DNA of 64,000 nucleotides from Arcticibacter eurypsychrophilus. Its GTDB lineage: Bacteria; Bacteroidota; Bacteroidia; Sphingobacteriales; Sphingobacteriaceae. Position 1 is the first letter of the stretch, and every line of letters starts with the position of its first letter. The notes beneath the pieces are model-generated. The model had not been told where the DNA came from. It made no database searches and worked only from the letters and a program-made list of their open reading frames with translations. Below are positions 16,041 through 24,633 of this stretch, piece after piece. The translations under genes and the position numbers were made by a program. Where the stretch lies: assembly GCF_001730525.1 (NCBI RefSeq), contig NZ_MDFN01000026.1:1-64000 (forward strand), given 5' to 3'.

Positions 16041-17714
16041 TTAAAAAATTGATATTCCAGCACTCCAGCCTACCCAACCCCGAACGCGGTCATTGGAAGA
16101 GATCTTAAAAGTTTTTATTTTATGGGGAATCAACTTATATCCATCGAATTCTTTATCCTGATCAGAATAAAACAGGTTGAAAGATGGACCTGCAAAAGCA
16201 GAGATGTATTTGTTTAATTTAAAAGACAAATTCAGATTAAATCTATTGAGCGAATTGGTATAGTCTGTACTACCCTGATAAACGTAAAGGTTAAGAATCT
16301 CCGGATTTATAGATAGATGATTGGTAACCTGATAGGCTTTCCCAAGCCCTAATCCATTAAGATTTTTCCCGAACTGAATAATCGTATACAGTTGATTTGT
16401 GCCTGTTCTTACAACTAGATTTTTGCTGTTTATTTCATTTGATGACCCAGACAGCGAATGGATACCATTCTTACGAATAATATTAATTAAACCAAGACTA
16501 ATCCCCGATGCTGTATCTGCTATATTGACCAAACCAAACTGTAAACCCTTTTGTTTTCTTGCTATATTGAGCAAGCTCACTTGCGCCCCTTTCATCTCCT
16601 TACCCGCGATGTTAACAATTCCAGCAATCTGCAGTCCCCCAACATTCTTACTCGAAAAATTAGCAATTCCTCCCACCTGAACGCCCATTACCGATCCTAA
16701 AGCTATATTAAGAACCCCTCCTACCTCGATTCCTCTAACAGCACCAAGTACTCCATTGCCCAAGCCTGCAACCTGAACTCCAGCTACAGACTCCCCTACA
16801 ATATTAAAAAGCCCTGCTACTTGCACACCCTTAACATATCTCTTATTTATGTTAAATAATCCACCAGTTTCAACGCCTTCCACTCCTGCAGTATATCCTC
16901 CCAATAAATTATAGGAAAAATTATTGATAACTTGCCCGCTTAACATGCCATGAGAACTGAGGCCTGGAACTATAGAAGCCTGTACCGGACTTTGCGTTAT
17001 AAATCCAGGTACATTCAAGTCTTGGATTTTTTGTTTAGAACTGACCAATAACCTACCTAAGAATGTTTTATCCGAAACAGATCCACTCTCAGACCAATAT
17101 TCATCATTTTCATGAATAGAGCCATCTGAATTTACATTTACAGAAGAGAGAATAAGGACAGTTGTATCACGATAATTCTCTTTACTTACGGTGAGTGCTA
17201 TTGTGTTATTCTGTGTATTGATTTTAATGTCAAAAGTTCCATCATTATCTGTTAAAGCAGAGCGAAGCAGTTTTTTTTCATATACACTTGCCTTAGAAAT
17301 CTTCTTTCCAGTACGGTCGTCTATCACTACTCCGCTGATAAAATATAATCCATTTATATTTTGAACTTTATCGGCAATTAATGACAATCTAAGTGGTGCG
17401 TAACGAAGAATTACATATCCCGCAGTTTCTTTATATTCGAATTGATCACCAAACAGATGGTCAAGAACATCCCTAACCGTTTCATCGGTAACAGAAAGAC
17501 TTACTATGCTGTCAAGGGGTACAATAGCACTATTATAAGAAAATCTAAACCCACACTTTTGGCCAATTTTAGCCAATACGTCCTCCAGATGTAAGTGCTG
17601 CGCCTGAACTGAAATTCGCTTAGACAATAAACCCTGAGCGCTTAGTTCTTTAGGCGGGAAACAAAATACAAATAGGATGATAGTCAAAAGAAATCTCCAA
17701 TTTCTGTTTAACAT
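16041..17714 (-). CDS. STN-domain protein with glycine-rich repeats, separate signalling module
   Basis: A 557-residue exported protein. A signal peptide (about 1-26) leads to an STN (secretin/TonB short N-terminal) domain at about 38-105, VLAKIGQKCGFRFSYNS and TVRDVLDHLFG, and a CarboxypepD_reg-like domain (about 125-200). Residues 265-415 hold about eight units of roughly 18 residues of the form GVQVAGLFNI, which read as a beta-solenoid or barrel-like repeat. The end, VGWSAGISIF, looks like a last barrel strand. STN domains normally contact FecR from the N-terminus of a receptor; here the receptor lacks it and this protein, between FecR and receptor, may relay the signal. Three bases separate it from FecR. 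Confidence 0.72.
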   Translation of the reverse strand: MLNRNWRFLLTIILFVFCFPPKELSAQGLLSKRISVQAQHLHLEDVLAKIGQKCGFRFSYNSAIVPLDSIVSLSVTDETVRDVLDHLFGDQFEYKETAGYVILRYAPLRLSLIADKVQNINGLYFISGVVIDDRTGKKISKASVYEKKLLRSALTDNDGTFDIKINTQNNTIALTVSKENYRDTTVLILSSVNVNSDGSIHENDEYWSESGSVSDKTFLGRLLVSSKQKIQDLNVPGFITQSPVQASIVPGLSSHGMLSGQVINNFSYNLLGGYTAGVEGVETGGLFNINKRYVKGVQVAGLFNIVGESVAGVQVAGLGNGVLGAVRGIEVGGVLNIALGSVMGVQVGGIANFSSKNVGGLQIAGIVNIAGKEMKGAQVSLLNIARKQKGLQFGLVNIADTASGISLGLINIIRKNGIHSLSGSSNEINSKNLVVRTGTNQLYTIIQFGKNLNGLGLGKAYQVTNHLSINPEILNLYVYQGSTDYTNSLNRFNLNLSFKLNKYISAFAGPSFNLFYSDQDKEFDGYKLIPHKIKTFKISSNDRVRGWVGWSAGISIF

Positions 17715-17716
17715 CC

Positions 17717-18670
17717 TTATTTAAGAATAATAGTGTTACCTCTATGCTCAACCTGAATATTGAATGTTTCACTAACCACATGCAAGATATCATCAAGAGA
17801 GGCGTTCGAGAAGGTGGTATTGATCTTTAACATTTCAAGGTCTTTCGTTTCAATTACAATATGTACGTCATAGGTATCATTAATTGCCCCAACCAGTTCA
17901 TAAAGAGGCGTGTTGCGGCAAACAAACCTCCTATTTTTATACGACTTATAAAAAGTACTGCTATTCATTCCTTTTATAAAACTATCCTCCTGACTCGCAA
18001 TCACTTTTTCACCAGCCACTAGCTGCACATAATCATTATTTTTATGTACATCCACAATTCCTGATTCAACGATAACTTCCGTTTTTCCCTTTCTGCTTTT
18101 TATATTAAAAGACGTTCCAACTACGGTAACAGTAACCTTATTTATGCGGACAATAAACGGATGACCCTTGTCAGCTGAAACATTAAAAAATGCCTCGCCT
18201 TGCATAGATATGTTTCTTTGAGCCCCCTTGAAACGTGATGGATAGCTGAGCGTGCTATTTCTATTTAAGGTAACTATAGAACCGTCAGGTAATGTTTTTG
18301 AAAGAATTTGTTGACGACTATTTAAATGAACAAATTGAACAGTTTTTGAGCTGAAATATTTAGATACCCCAATGGCGCCTGCAGTGCAGATAAGTAAAAA
18401 GAGAGCTGCGATTCTGATCCATGATGGCAAAGTAGAAACCCTATTACCACTTTTTTGCCTTAAGATAATTCTCTTTTTGAATCTATCCCATGCAACATTC
18501 ACATCTACATTACTTTTGTAAGCTACCTCATCACTCTTCTCCCAGATCAGTTTTAAATGCCTAAAGTAGCGTTCATTCTCAGCATTCGTTTCCATCCATT
18601 GAATAACTGTTGCTTTTTCATCTTCATCAGTTTCTCCAGCAAGATATTTTACCAGTAAATCATCTTTCAT
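17717..18670 (-). CDS. FecR-family anti-sigma factor
   Basis: A 317-residue inner-membrane regulator from the ATG at 18670 (MKDDLLVKYLAGE); an ATG five codons upstream is possible. The N-terminal cytoplasmic part binds the sigma factor, a membrane helix lies at about residues 80-98 (WIRIAALFLLICTAGAIG), the FecR domain (about 110-200) has MQGEAFFNVSADKGHPFIV and a DUF4974-like domain ends the protein. It should hold the sigma factor inactive until a signal arrives through the STN protein in the periplasm. It overlaps the sigma gene by 11 bases, so the two are translationally coupled. Confidence 0.9.
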   Translation of the reverse strand: MKDDLLVKYLAGETDEDEKATVIQWMETNAENERYFRHLKLIWEKSDEVAYKSNVDVNVAWDRFKKRIILRQKSGNRVSTLPSWIRIAALFLLICTAGAIGVSKYFSSKTVQFVHLNSRQQILSKTLPDGSIVTLNRNSTLSYPSRFKGAQRNISMQGEAFFNVSADKGHPFIVRINKVTVTVVGTSFNIKSRKGKTEVIVESGIVDVHKNNDYVQLVAGEKVIASQEDSFIKGMNSSTFYKSYKNRRFVCRNTPLYELVGAINDTYDVHIVIETKDLEMLKINTTFSNASLDDILHVVSETFNIQVEHRGNTIILK

Positions 18671-19271
18671 ACCAACTCCTTTCACATGCTAAAACACCAA
18701 AATATTTAACCATAAAAAGTAGTAGAGCTGGGAGAAACTCTACCAGTTTCGTTTTTAAAATTTTCAAAGCTTTACCCATTTGGTTCTCTACCGTTTTTAT
18801 CGAGATATTCAGATGGGTAGCGATCTCCCGATACTTATACTGATCATTCCTGCTCAGCTGAAATATGGTACGACATTGTTGTGGTAATGTCAAAAGTGCT
18901 AACGAAATATGCTTTTCCAATTCTGAAACCATTACCTTTTCTTCAGTATGATGATACCCTTCTTCTACATGATTAATGTAATACAACTCGTATGCCGCTT
19001 TAACTTTATGATGTTTGATGTAATTTAAACTTTCATTATGTATGGAACGATAGAGATAAGATTTAAGTGAACTGTTTAACTTCAACTGATCCCTATTTTC
19101 CCAAATTTTACAAAACACATTCTGAACTATTTCTTCAGCCATTATTTCATCCCTTAAAAACGAAAAAGCATAGGAATGGAGCTGTTTAAAATGTTCTTTG
19201 AACACCTGCTCAAAGGCAATCTCGTTGCCTTCTTTAATTAACTCTATGTTTGTTTTAGGGGTAATCTCCAA
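18660..19271 (-). CDS. ECF RNA polymerase sigma factor, FecI-like (Bacteroidetes type)
   Basis: A 203-residue sigma-70 factor with region 2 at residues 22-90 (YAFSFLRDEIMAEEIVQNVFCKIWENRDQL) and region 4 at about 130-180 (LPQQCRTIFQLSR, YREIATHLNISIKTVENQM). The short hydrophobic tail VEFLPALLLFMVKYF is common in this subgroup. It leads a minus-strand operon of FecR, STN protein, TonB-dependent receptor and DUF4249, and probably activates that operon itself. The 176-bp gap to the divergent chromate locus holds promoters for both. Confidence 0.9.
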   Translation of the reverse strand: MEITPKTNIELIKEGNEIAFEQVFKEHFKQLHSYAFSFLRDEIMAEEIVQNVFCKIWENRDQLKLNSSLKSYLYRSIHNESLNYIKHHKVKAAYELYYINHVEEGYHHTEEKVMVSELEKHISLALLTLPQQCRTIFQLSRNDQYKYREIATHLNISIKTVENQMGKALKILKTKLVEFLPALLLFMVKYFGVLACERSWYER

Positions 19272-19447
19272 AATATGGATTAAATTTCGCTGTAAATGTA
19301 AGATTTAGCTATGTATTATGGGTCATGTTATCTGTACTTTATGACCTTAAAAAGCTTGCCAGATCTATTTAGATAGTTTTATTTATCGACCTTTGGCATC
19401 TTATGAATATTTAAAATATTCAACAAAAGAATAGTTAAGCGATAAAA

Positions 19448-19900
19448 ATGAAAATCATATCCCGTTGTTTACTATTATTGCCATTCGTGACGTTTTTTGC
19501 AAGCACGTCGGCGCAAAACTCACCTTCTCCAATCAAACTAATTGAGTTTGTACTCACACCTGATGCAAAGGACTGGAACTACACGATAAATGAAAATGCC
19601 TCAGTAACAATCAGTGTCTTAAAGTTTGGTGTCCCAATGAACAATGTTTCCATCAGCTATGAAACAGGGCCTGAAATGCTACCAGCTGATAAAAAAAATA
19701 GCATAACCTTGAAAAAAGGCCAAGGAAAACTAGAAGTTGGCACCAGCAAACAACCAGGCTTCCGTGAATTATTGGTAAGCACAGAATATAAAGGCAAAAC
19801 GTACACCCCTATTTCCGGACACTGGCGCTTTGAAGAGACTAACCAGGAATCACTTGACTGGATAAAAAACAACTATCGAAATGAACTGGATCACACGTGA
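19448..19900 (+). CDS. Secreted Ig-like module resembling the N-terminus of acetylxylan esterases
   Basis: A 150-residue exported protein with signal peptide (cleavage near STSAQN, residues 18-23). The body, FVLTPDAKDWNYTINENASVTISV, VSYETGPEMLPADKK (here SISYETGPEML) and GTSKQPGFRELLVSTEY, resembles the Ig-like N-terminal domain that Bacteroidetes acetylxylan esterases carry before their alpha/beta-hydrolase. No hydrolase follows. The last residues overlap the start of the ChrB-AraC gene by 20 bases, so it is the first gene of the chromate operon. Either a truncated esterase or a domain reused alone. The family link is from memory and unverified. Confidence 0.55.
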   Translation: MKIISRCLLLLPFVTFFASTSAQNSPSPIKLIEFVLTPDAKDWNYTINENASVTISVLKFGVPMNNVSISYETGPEMLPADKKNSITLKKGQGKLEVGTSKQPGFRELLVSTEYKGKTYTPISGHWRFEETNQESLDWIKNNYRNELDHT

Positions 19901-20738
19901 AAGACCCAAAATAGACCGTATTGCCTGTCCCTGGCTAATCAGGAAATTCATCGATAAGGATGCATGTTTTTTTTACGTGCCCTTCGATCAGGTTATTGAA
20001 AAATCTAAATTACTGAAAGCGATCCCTTTTGACGTACCCGGTGTGGAGCTTACACATCAAAACAATCTGTGTACTTTCGATGCCTTAATAAAAAAATATA
20101 AGCTGACTGATCCTGCACTGCATGTTATGGCACCAATAGTCAGAGGTGCAGATACGGATCAACACAATCTTGCAAGTCAATGCGCTGGTTTATGGGCCAT
20201 AGCGGCTGGAATGGCGCATAATATTAAAGATGATTTAGAGTTGGTGCAAGCAGGATCCGTTATCTATGATGCCTTATACACTTGGGCAAAACACCTCCAA
20301 AATATAAAACATACTGAAAGTCCTGTAGAACAATTATTAGTTGATGTTTACAAAAAGTTTCTGAAGAAAGGAAGTAATGATAAAATACCTGTCTGGGCAA
20401 CGGAATTAAAAACTATTATTCAGGATCAAATTGACACGAATATTACCCTGAGCCTCACAGATATTTCAATTGAGCTCAACGTAAACCCAACTTATGTATC
20501 CAGAGAATTTTCCAAATATTTTAACAATCTTTCATTTGGTGAATATATCAGGAAACTTAGGATCGATAAAGCCATTGTATTTATTGAAACCAGTGCCTAT
20601 TCTTTATCCGAAATTGCCTATCTGACCGGTTTTTCTGATCAAAGTCATTTCACCCGCATTTTTAAACAGGCAAAAGGGATTACCCCATCGGAGTACAAAA
20701 AGAATACGTTAAAAAGTAAAATACGTTCTAAGAGTTAA
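19881..20738 (+). CDS. ChrB domain fused to an AraC-type DNA-binding domain
   Basis: A 285-residue two-domain protein. Residues 1-135 carry a ChrB C-terminal-type (chromate resistance, PF09828-like) domain: KIDRIACPWLIRKFIDKDACFFYVP, FDVPGVELTHQNNLCTFDALI and a late MAPIVRGADTD. Residues 180-275 are an AraC helix-turn-helix pair ending in the family signature SEIAYLTGFSDQSHFTRIFKQAKGITPSEYKK. ChrB proteins sense chromate and control chrA; here the sensor is joined to an activator-type reader, which suggests chromate-dependent activation. It overlaps the preceding gene by 20 bases and lies before the outer-membrane protein and the ChrA transporter. The fusion arrangement is the notable point. 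Confidence 0.8.
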   Translation: MNWITRERPKIDRIACPWLIRKFIDKDACFFYVPFDQVIEKSKLLKAIPFDVPGVELTHQNNLCTFDALIKKYKLTDPALHVMAPIVRGADTDQHNLASQCAGLWAIAAGMAHNIKDDLELVQAGSVIYDALYTWAKHLQNIKHTESPVEQLLVDVYKKFLKKGSNDKIPVWATELKTIIQDQIDTNITLSLTDISIELNVNPTYVSREFSKYFNNLSFGEYIRKLRIDKAIVFIETSAYSLSEIAYLTGFSDQSHFTRIFKQAKGITPSEYKKNTLKSKIRSKS

Positions 20739-20781
20739 ATCCATTCTATTTTTAATTTGAGGTCTTGCGTACAATTGTACT

Positions 20782-21309
20782 ATGCAAACTCCAATTTATA
20801 AACCCCTATTCTTTGTACTCTTTTTAAGTGTTTTCTTTACTTCCATCACAGTATATTCACAACAAACAGTTAAGCAAACCTGTCCCAAAATCACGGGCTA
20901 TGTTGCGATTATTCACCCCATCGTTACCTTCAATTCAGAAGGCACACATACCAATTTCAATGACAGCTACATAGTAGGATTACCAACGGGGATAAACATC
21001 TGGAAAAGTCCCAAAATAGGCTTTTCATTTGAGATGGTTCCTTTTATCAAAGCCACTCCTTCCGGAAGTAAGACTAACAACTTGTTGTTTCATCCCGGTG
21101 TTTTAGTGGCATTAGGAAATGGCTTTACCTTTATGGGGCGTTTGGCATTTGAAACTTCCGGCAGATATGGTATTACCCCTGCCATTAATAAAGTTGTAAA
21201 GAAAAACAAGGGTAGCAGTTTTTTTATAGCTCTACCCATGCCAGTCCGTTTTGGGAATAATATAGCCGCTACTTATGGCTTAGGCCTTCAATTTGGGTTA
21301 GCCTTTTAA
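20782..21309 (+). CDS. Small outer-membrane beta-barrel-like protein
   Basis: A 175-residue exported protein with a signal peptide (about 1-26, cleaved near VYSQQ) and no lipobox. The rest has alternating beta-strand character (KITGYVAIIHPIVTF, GFSFEMVPFIKA, GFTFMGRLAFETSG) and ends in the aromatic LGLQFGLAF, the end expected for a small barrel inserted into the outer membrane. I recognise no family. It lies 8 bp before the chromate transporter gene on the same strand, so it is probably co-expressed and may be a porin-like accessory of efflux; this is inference. Confidence 0.55.
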   Translation: MQTPIYKPLFFVLFLSVFFTSITVYSQQTVKQTCPKITGYVAIIHPIVTFNSEGTHTNFNDSYIVGLPTGINIWKSPKIGFSFEMVPFIKATPSGSKTNNLLFHPGVLVALGNGFTFMGRLAFETSGRYGITPAINKVVKKNKGSSFFIALPMPVRFGNNIAATYGLGLQFGLAF

Positions 21310-21317
21310 AAACTACT

Positions 21318-22490
21318 ATGAAAGAGAAACCTAACTATACGCTAAGTGAAATGACGCTGTATTTTTTAAAGCTGGGCACATGGGGATTCGGCGGCCCAGT
21401 TGCTTTGGTAGGATATATGCATCGTGACCTTGTTGAAAACAAAAAATGGGTTACAGAGGATGAATACAAGGAAGGACTTGCACTTTCTCAGCTTGCACCA
21501 GGTCCAATGGCCGCTCAACTCGGCATTTATATGGGTTTTATACATTATAGCTTTTTAGGTGCTACACTTGCCGGACTTGCTTTTATATTACCATCCTTTA
21601 TCATGGTGGTCCTGCTTGGAATGGCGTATAAAATTTATAGCGGATTGCCGGGTATGCAAGCCGTTTTTTATGGTGTAAGCGCCTCAGTGATTGGGATTAT
21701 CGCGATAAGTGCCTATAAATTAACTATCAAATCCGTCAGCAGCTTAAATTTAGAAGCGATAAAATCTAAATGGTTATTGTGGATATTTTATATTGCAGGG
21801 ATTGTAGTAACAGTAGTCACCCAGCAGGAGAGCATCTTATTATTCCTTGCGTGCGGACTAGTGTATATGCTCGTAAAAGCACCACCCCCATGGATAAAAA
21901 AACCGTCTGTAATTCCTTCAATCCTATTAATGGGAATAGGATTCTGGCAATATAAAGGAGAGACTTTAGAAGAAATTGGCTGGTTCTTCCTTAAAGCAGG
22001 TACTTTTGTATTTGGTAGCGGACTTGCAATTGTTCCTTTCCTGCATGGTGGCGTAGTCAATGAATTTGGTTGGCTCAATGAAAAACAATTCGTGGATTCA
22101 GTTGCCGTAGCAATGATTTCTCCTGGCCCTGTAGTGATTACTGTTGCCTTTATTGGATATTTAGTTGCTGGATTTCCTGGTGCTTGTGTCGCAGCGCTTG
22201 CAACCTTCTTACCTTGTTATGTATTTACTGTGGCATTCGCTCCATCATTTAAAAAAATTGCGAAAAACAATAGTATCAGGGCCTTTGTGGATGGCATTAC
22301 TTCTGTTGTAATCGGTGCACTAGTTGGTGCGGTGATTATTATTGGAATGCGTTCTGTTATTGATATTCCAACAGCATTGATTGCTGTTCTTTCCATGCTG
22401 GCACTTATCTATATCAAAAAGATAAAAGAACCCTATTTAATTCTCCTATCAGCAGTTTGTGGTTTATTGCTAAAGTCATTCTTTCAATAA
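21318..22490 (+). CDS. chrA: Chromate transporter ChrA (CHR family)
   Basis: A 390-residue inner-membrane protein made of two homologous CHR halves. The first begins FLKLGTWGFGGPVALVGYMHRDLVE and LSQLAPGPMAAQLGIYMGF; the second FLKAGTFVFGSGLAIVPFLHGGVV and AVAMISPGPVVITVAFIGYLVAG. Around ten membrane helices are visible. The family exports chromate using the proton gradient, giving resistance; some members may move other oxyanions. It ends the four-gene unit starting at 19448, which supplies its likely sensor (ChrB-AraC). Confidence 0.9.
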   Translation: MKEKPNYTLSEMTLYFLKLGTWGFGGPVALVGYMHRDLVENKKWVTEDEYKEGLALSQLAPGPMAAQLGIYMGFIHYSFLGATLAGLAFILPSFIMVVLLGMAYKIYSGLPGMQAVFYGVSASVIGIIAISAYKLTIKSVSSLNLEAIKSKWLLWIFYIAGIVVTVVTQQESILLFLACGLVYMLVKAPPPWIKKPSVIPSILLMGIGFWQYKGETLEEIGWFFLKAGTFVFGSGLAIVPFLHGGVVNEFGWLNEKQFVDSVAVAMISPGPVVITVAFIGYLVAGFPGACVAALATFLPCYVFTVAFAPSFKKIAKNNSIRAFVDGITSVVIGALVGAVIIIGMRSVIDIPTALIAVLSMLALIYIKKIKEPYLILLSAVCGLLLKSFFQ

Positions 22491-22631
22491 AAATTCTTTC
22501 ATAGCAAAGACAAAATAAACTCAGTAAAATTTAAATTAAAGGCGTAACTGAAGCAAAAGCCAGGTATATGGTCAAATGACAGTAATTCGTTCAACAAACT
22601 AAAAGGTAGATAGCTTGTTATATAGCAAGAG

Positions 22632-23423
22632 ATGAAGAAAAAGGTCGAATGGCATTATTTAAAACATGAATGGACGAAACTCAAAGCCCATTTGAAATCT
22701 TTTGATCATGAAGGCAAACAAGATTCGCTGCACCAATTCCGAATTCAGGTAAAGAAAGTCCGCGCTTTCCTTATAATGGTAGATCGCGAAAAAAAAACAG
22801 CGAAACTGGAAAAACAACTAAAGCCTGTACGCCAAATCTTTAAGGCAGCGGGCGAGATCAGAAACGCCTATATAAATCTGGAAATGATTAAGGACCATCA
22901 ATTAGGATCCTCGCCTTTTGTGCGCATTCAACGGCACTTAATGAAGACATCAGCGGCTAAACTTAGGTCGGCCACGAATAAACATATACACGACTTGCGC
23001 AAAACGCGGAGGAGTCTTAAAAAGAAACTTCCTCATCTGAGCAACCAACACGTGACAATGTATTACCAGCAGCAATTGGAGCAAATCGCTCTTAACCTGA
23101 AACCTCCTCATTCTGACGAAACACTACATGCCTGCCGAAAGCAATTGAAAATACTGATTTATAATTATGCACTGGTGAAACCGGTGCTAAACTTAGACCT
23201 CAATGAGGATTACCTGGAACAAGTGCAAATCACTATCGGAGACTGGCATGATAAACAGATTGCTATTGATCTCTTTTGTGGCGAAGAAGTCGGCGATGCA
23301 GATATTGCGGTACTGCTGAAAAAGGAACGGATTAAACTGAAAAGGAAAATCACTTTATTGGTTAAGAATTTTTATATGCGTGCAACCACTGTAGAAGAAC
23401 TATCACTGGAAAAAACGATATGA
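22632..23423 (+). CDS. CHAD domain protein
   Basis: A 263-residue basic, helix-rich protein containing a CHAD (conserved histidine alpha-helical) domain. Typical pieces are HQFRIQVKKVRAFL (residues 34-47), the AGEIRNAYINLEMI start of the paired motif, and LHACRKQLKILIYNYALVKP near the middle. CHAD domains bind inorganic polyphosphate and often localise to polyphosphate granules. There is no CYTH partner domain attached or nearby. The gene stands between the chromate transporter and msrA with a 141-bp leader and no visible operon partner. Confidence 0.8.
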   Translation: MKKKVEWHYLKHEWTKLKAHLKSFDHEGKQDSLHQFRIQVKKVRAFLIMVDREKKTAKLEKQLKPVRQIFKAAGEIRNAYINLEMIKDHQLGSSPFVRIQRHLMKTSAAKLRSATNKHIHDLRKTRRSLKKKLPHLSNQHVTMYYQQQLEQIALNLKPPHSDETLHACRKQLKILIYNYALVKPVLNLDLNEDYLEQVQITIGDWHDKQIAIDLFCGEEVGDADIAVLLKKERIKLKRKITLLVKNFYMRATTVEELSLEKTI

Positions 23424-23489
23424 AAACCATTCAATCAATAATAAAGTTATATTGGTAACGTATTAAGTCTTGTTTAAATAATATATTAT

Positions 23490-23981
23490 ATGAATACTGA
23501 AAAAGCCATATTGGCTGGTGGTTGCTTTTGGGGTGTGGAAGAACTGATCAGGAATTATCCTGGGGTTATTTCAACAGTAGTGGGCTATACGGGCGGCAGT
23601 GTGCCGAATGCCACTTACCGGAACCACGGAACACATGCTGAAGCTATAGAAATTTTATTTGATCCAGCACAATTATCCTATCGCAAACTCCTGGAATATT
23701 TCTTCCAGATCCATGACCCCAGCACCCGAAACAGGCAGGGAAACGACATAGGTGCCTCTTATCGTTCTGCAATTTTTTATTTAGATGAAAGTCAGCGCGA
23801 GACTGCGAACGCACTAATCTCTGAAATGGATATATCTGGCAAGTGGCCTGGTAAGATTGTTACAGAGGTAGTTCCAGAAACAGATTTTTGGAATGCAGAA
23901 GTCGAACATCAGGATTATTTACAAAAGAACCCGTACGGATACACTTGTCATTTTGAAAGACCTGATTGGAAACTGGGGTAA
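23490..23981 (+). CDS. msrA: Peptide methionine sulfoxide reductase MsrA
   Basis: A 163-residue enzyme that reduces methionine-S-sulfoxide in proteins. The catalytic Cys12 sits in [11 protein letters not shown], followed by the family stretches [24 protein letters not shown] and [23 protein letters not shown], and [11 protein letters not shown] near the end. Length and motifs are complete, so the enzyme should be active, with resolving cysteine in the TCHF tail. No MsrB gene is next to it. It follows the CHAD gene after 66 bp on the same strand. Confidence 0.93.
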   Translation: MNTEKAILAGGCFWGVEELIRNYPGVISTVVGYTGGSVPNATYRNHGTHAEAIEILFDPAQLSYRKLLEYFFQIHDPSTRNRQGNDIGASYRSAIFYLDESQRETANALISEMDISGKWPGKIVTEVVPETDFWNAEVEHQDYLQKNPYGYTCHFERPDWKLG

Positions 23982-24019
23982 TTTAAAAGATGATCTACTA
24001 TTTTTATATTACATTAATC

Positions 24020-24098
24020 TCGCTCTTTTTTGATCGTTTCATTGGCATCACGTGAAGCGGCCAATCAATAATCATTGCCTCGTACGTATATCTATCAC
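24020..24098 (-). pseudogene. Fragment of a TetR-family gene
   Basis: Read on the minus strand this segment aligns base by base with the middle of the intact TetR gene about 1 kb to the right, at its codons for LIEIYVRGKDYWIAASGDAVEMIKE. GTACGAGG, CCGCTTCA, GATGCC and ATGATCAAA or its near form recur in order. Small losses break the frame, so the piece encodes nothing. The remainder of the gene is absent. Confidence 0.6.
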
Positions 24099-24303
24099 TC
24101 ATAAGGGTAAAATAACAGCTATTAAAACGAACGAAATTGTTGTTATAGTAACGGAATGAAAATTGACGATTATTTGCCAATTGTTGATGAAGCAATAGTA
24201 TTCAACAACTCAAATAGAAAACACGAGCTATTGGCCTAAAAAATGGATAAAGGACAACTAAACTTCATTGACAAAACAACGTTCAACAAACTTAAACGAT
24301 ATT

Positions 24304-24454
24304 ATGACCACAGATGAAAAACGAATCGAACTTAGAAACAAAATTATGCTAGGTCTTGAAAGGCCTATGAAAAGCTAATTGAGTTTAAGAAGTGTAAAAA
24401 AATGAGCTTGTTGTAATGAGAGACAACAAAATAGTAAAAATAAAACCAGAGTAG
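24304..24454 (+). pseudogene. Frameshifted small conserved-type gene
   Basis: ATG at 24304 begins MTTDEKRIELRNKIMLGLER; two single-base losses, near 24363 and 24402, must be corrected to continue as AYEKLIEFKKCKKNELVVM and RDNKIVKIKPE up to a TAG at 24454. As given, it stops at 24376 after 24 codons. The corrected product, about 50 residues, is like a small charged protein I have seen in other Bacteroidetes, with unknown role. The two damages make loss of function likely. Confidence 0.45.
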
Positions 24455-24633
24455 TAGTTAATCAGCTCAGCTATAACACAATTGCTGTATATTTTTATTA
24501 ATCATTCACTCAGGCCTGATAATAATTAACCTATCAGGTTCAATGTAGTATTTCCCAAAGGTATTGCCCTTCATGAATCAGTCGTAACTGAAGCAAACAA
24601 AATCTCCTTGATCAGCTAAAAGGTAAGGGGAAA

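Larger units (their letters stand above)
23982..24633. other. Decayed region between msrA and the TetR gene
   Basis: This 650-bp stretch has no intact gene. It contains a degenerate piece of a TetR gene (24020-24098, listed), short frames at 24156-24239 and 24243-24316 and a frameshifted small gene (24304-24454, listed). A 15-base string GTAACTGAAGCAAA-type also occurs near 22545 and 24582. The region looks like the residue of an acquired or duplicated segment. Confidence 0.5.

Noticed and set aside
24004-24195. 63-codon minus-strand frame
   Set aside because: It runs through the TetR gene fragment in a disturbed frame and starts from unrelated bases; treated as part of the pseudogene.
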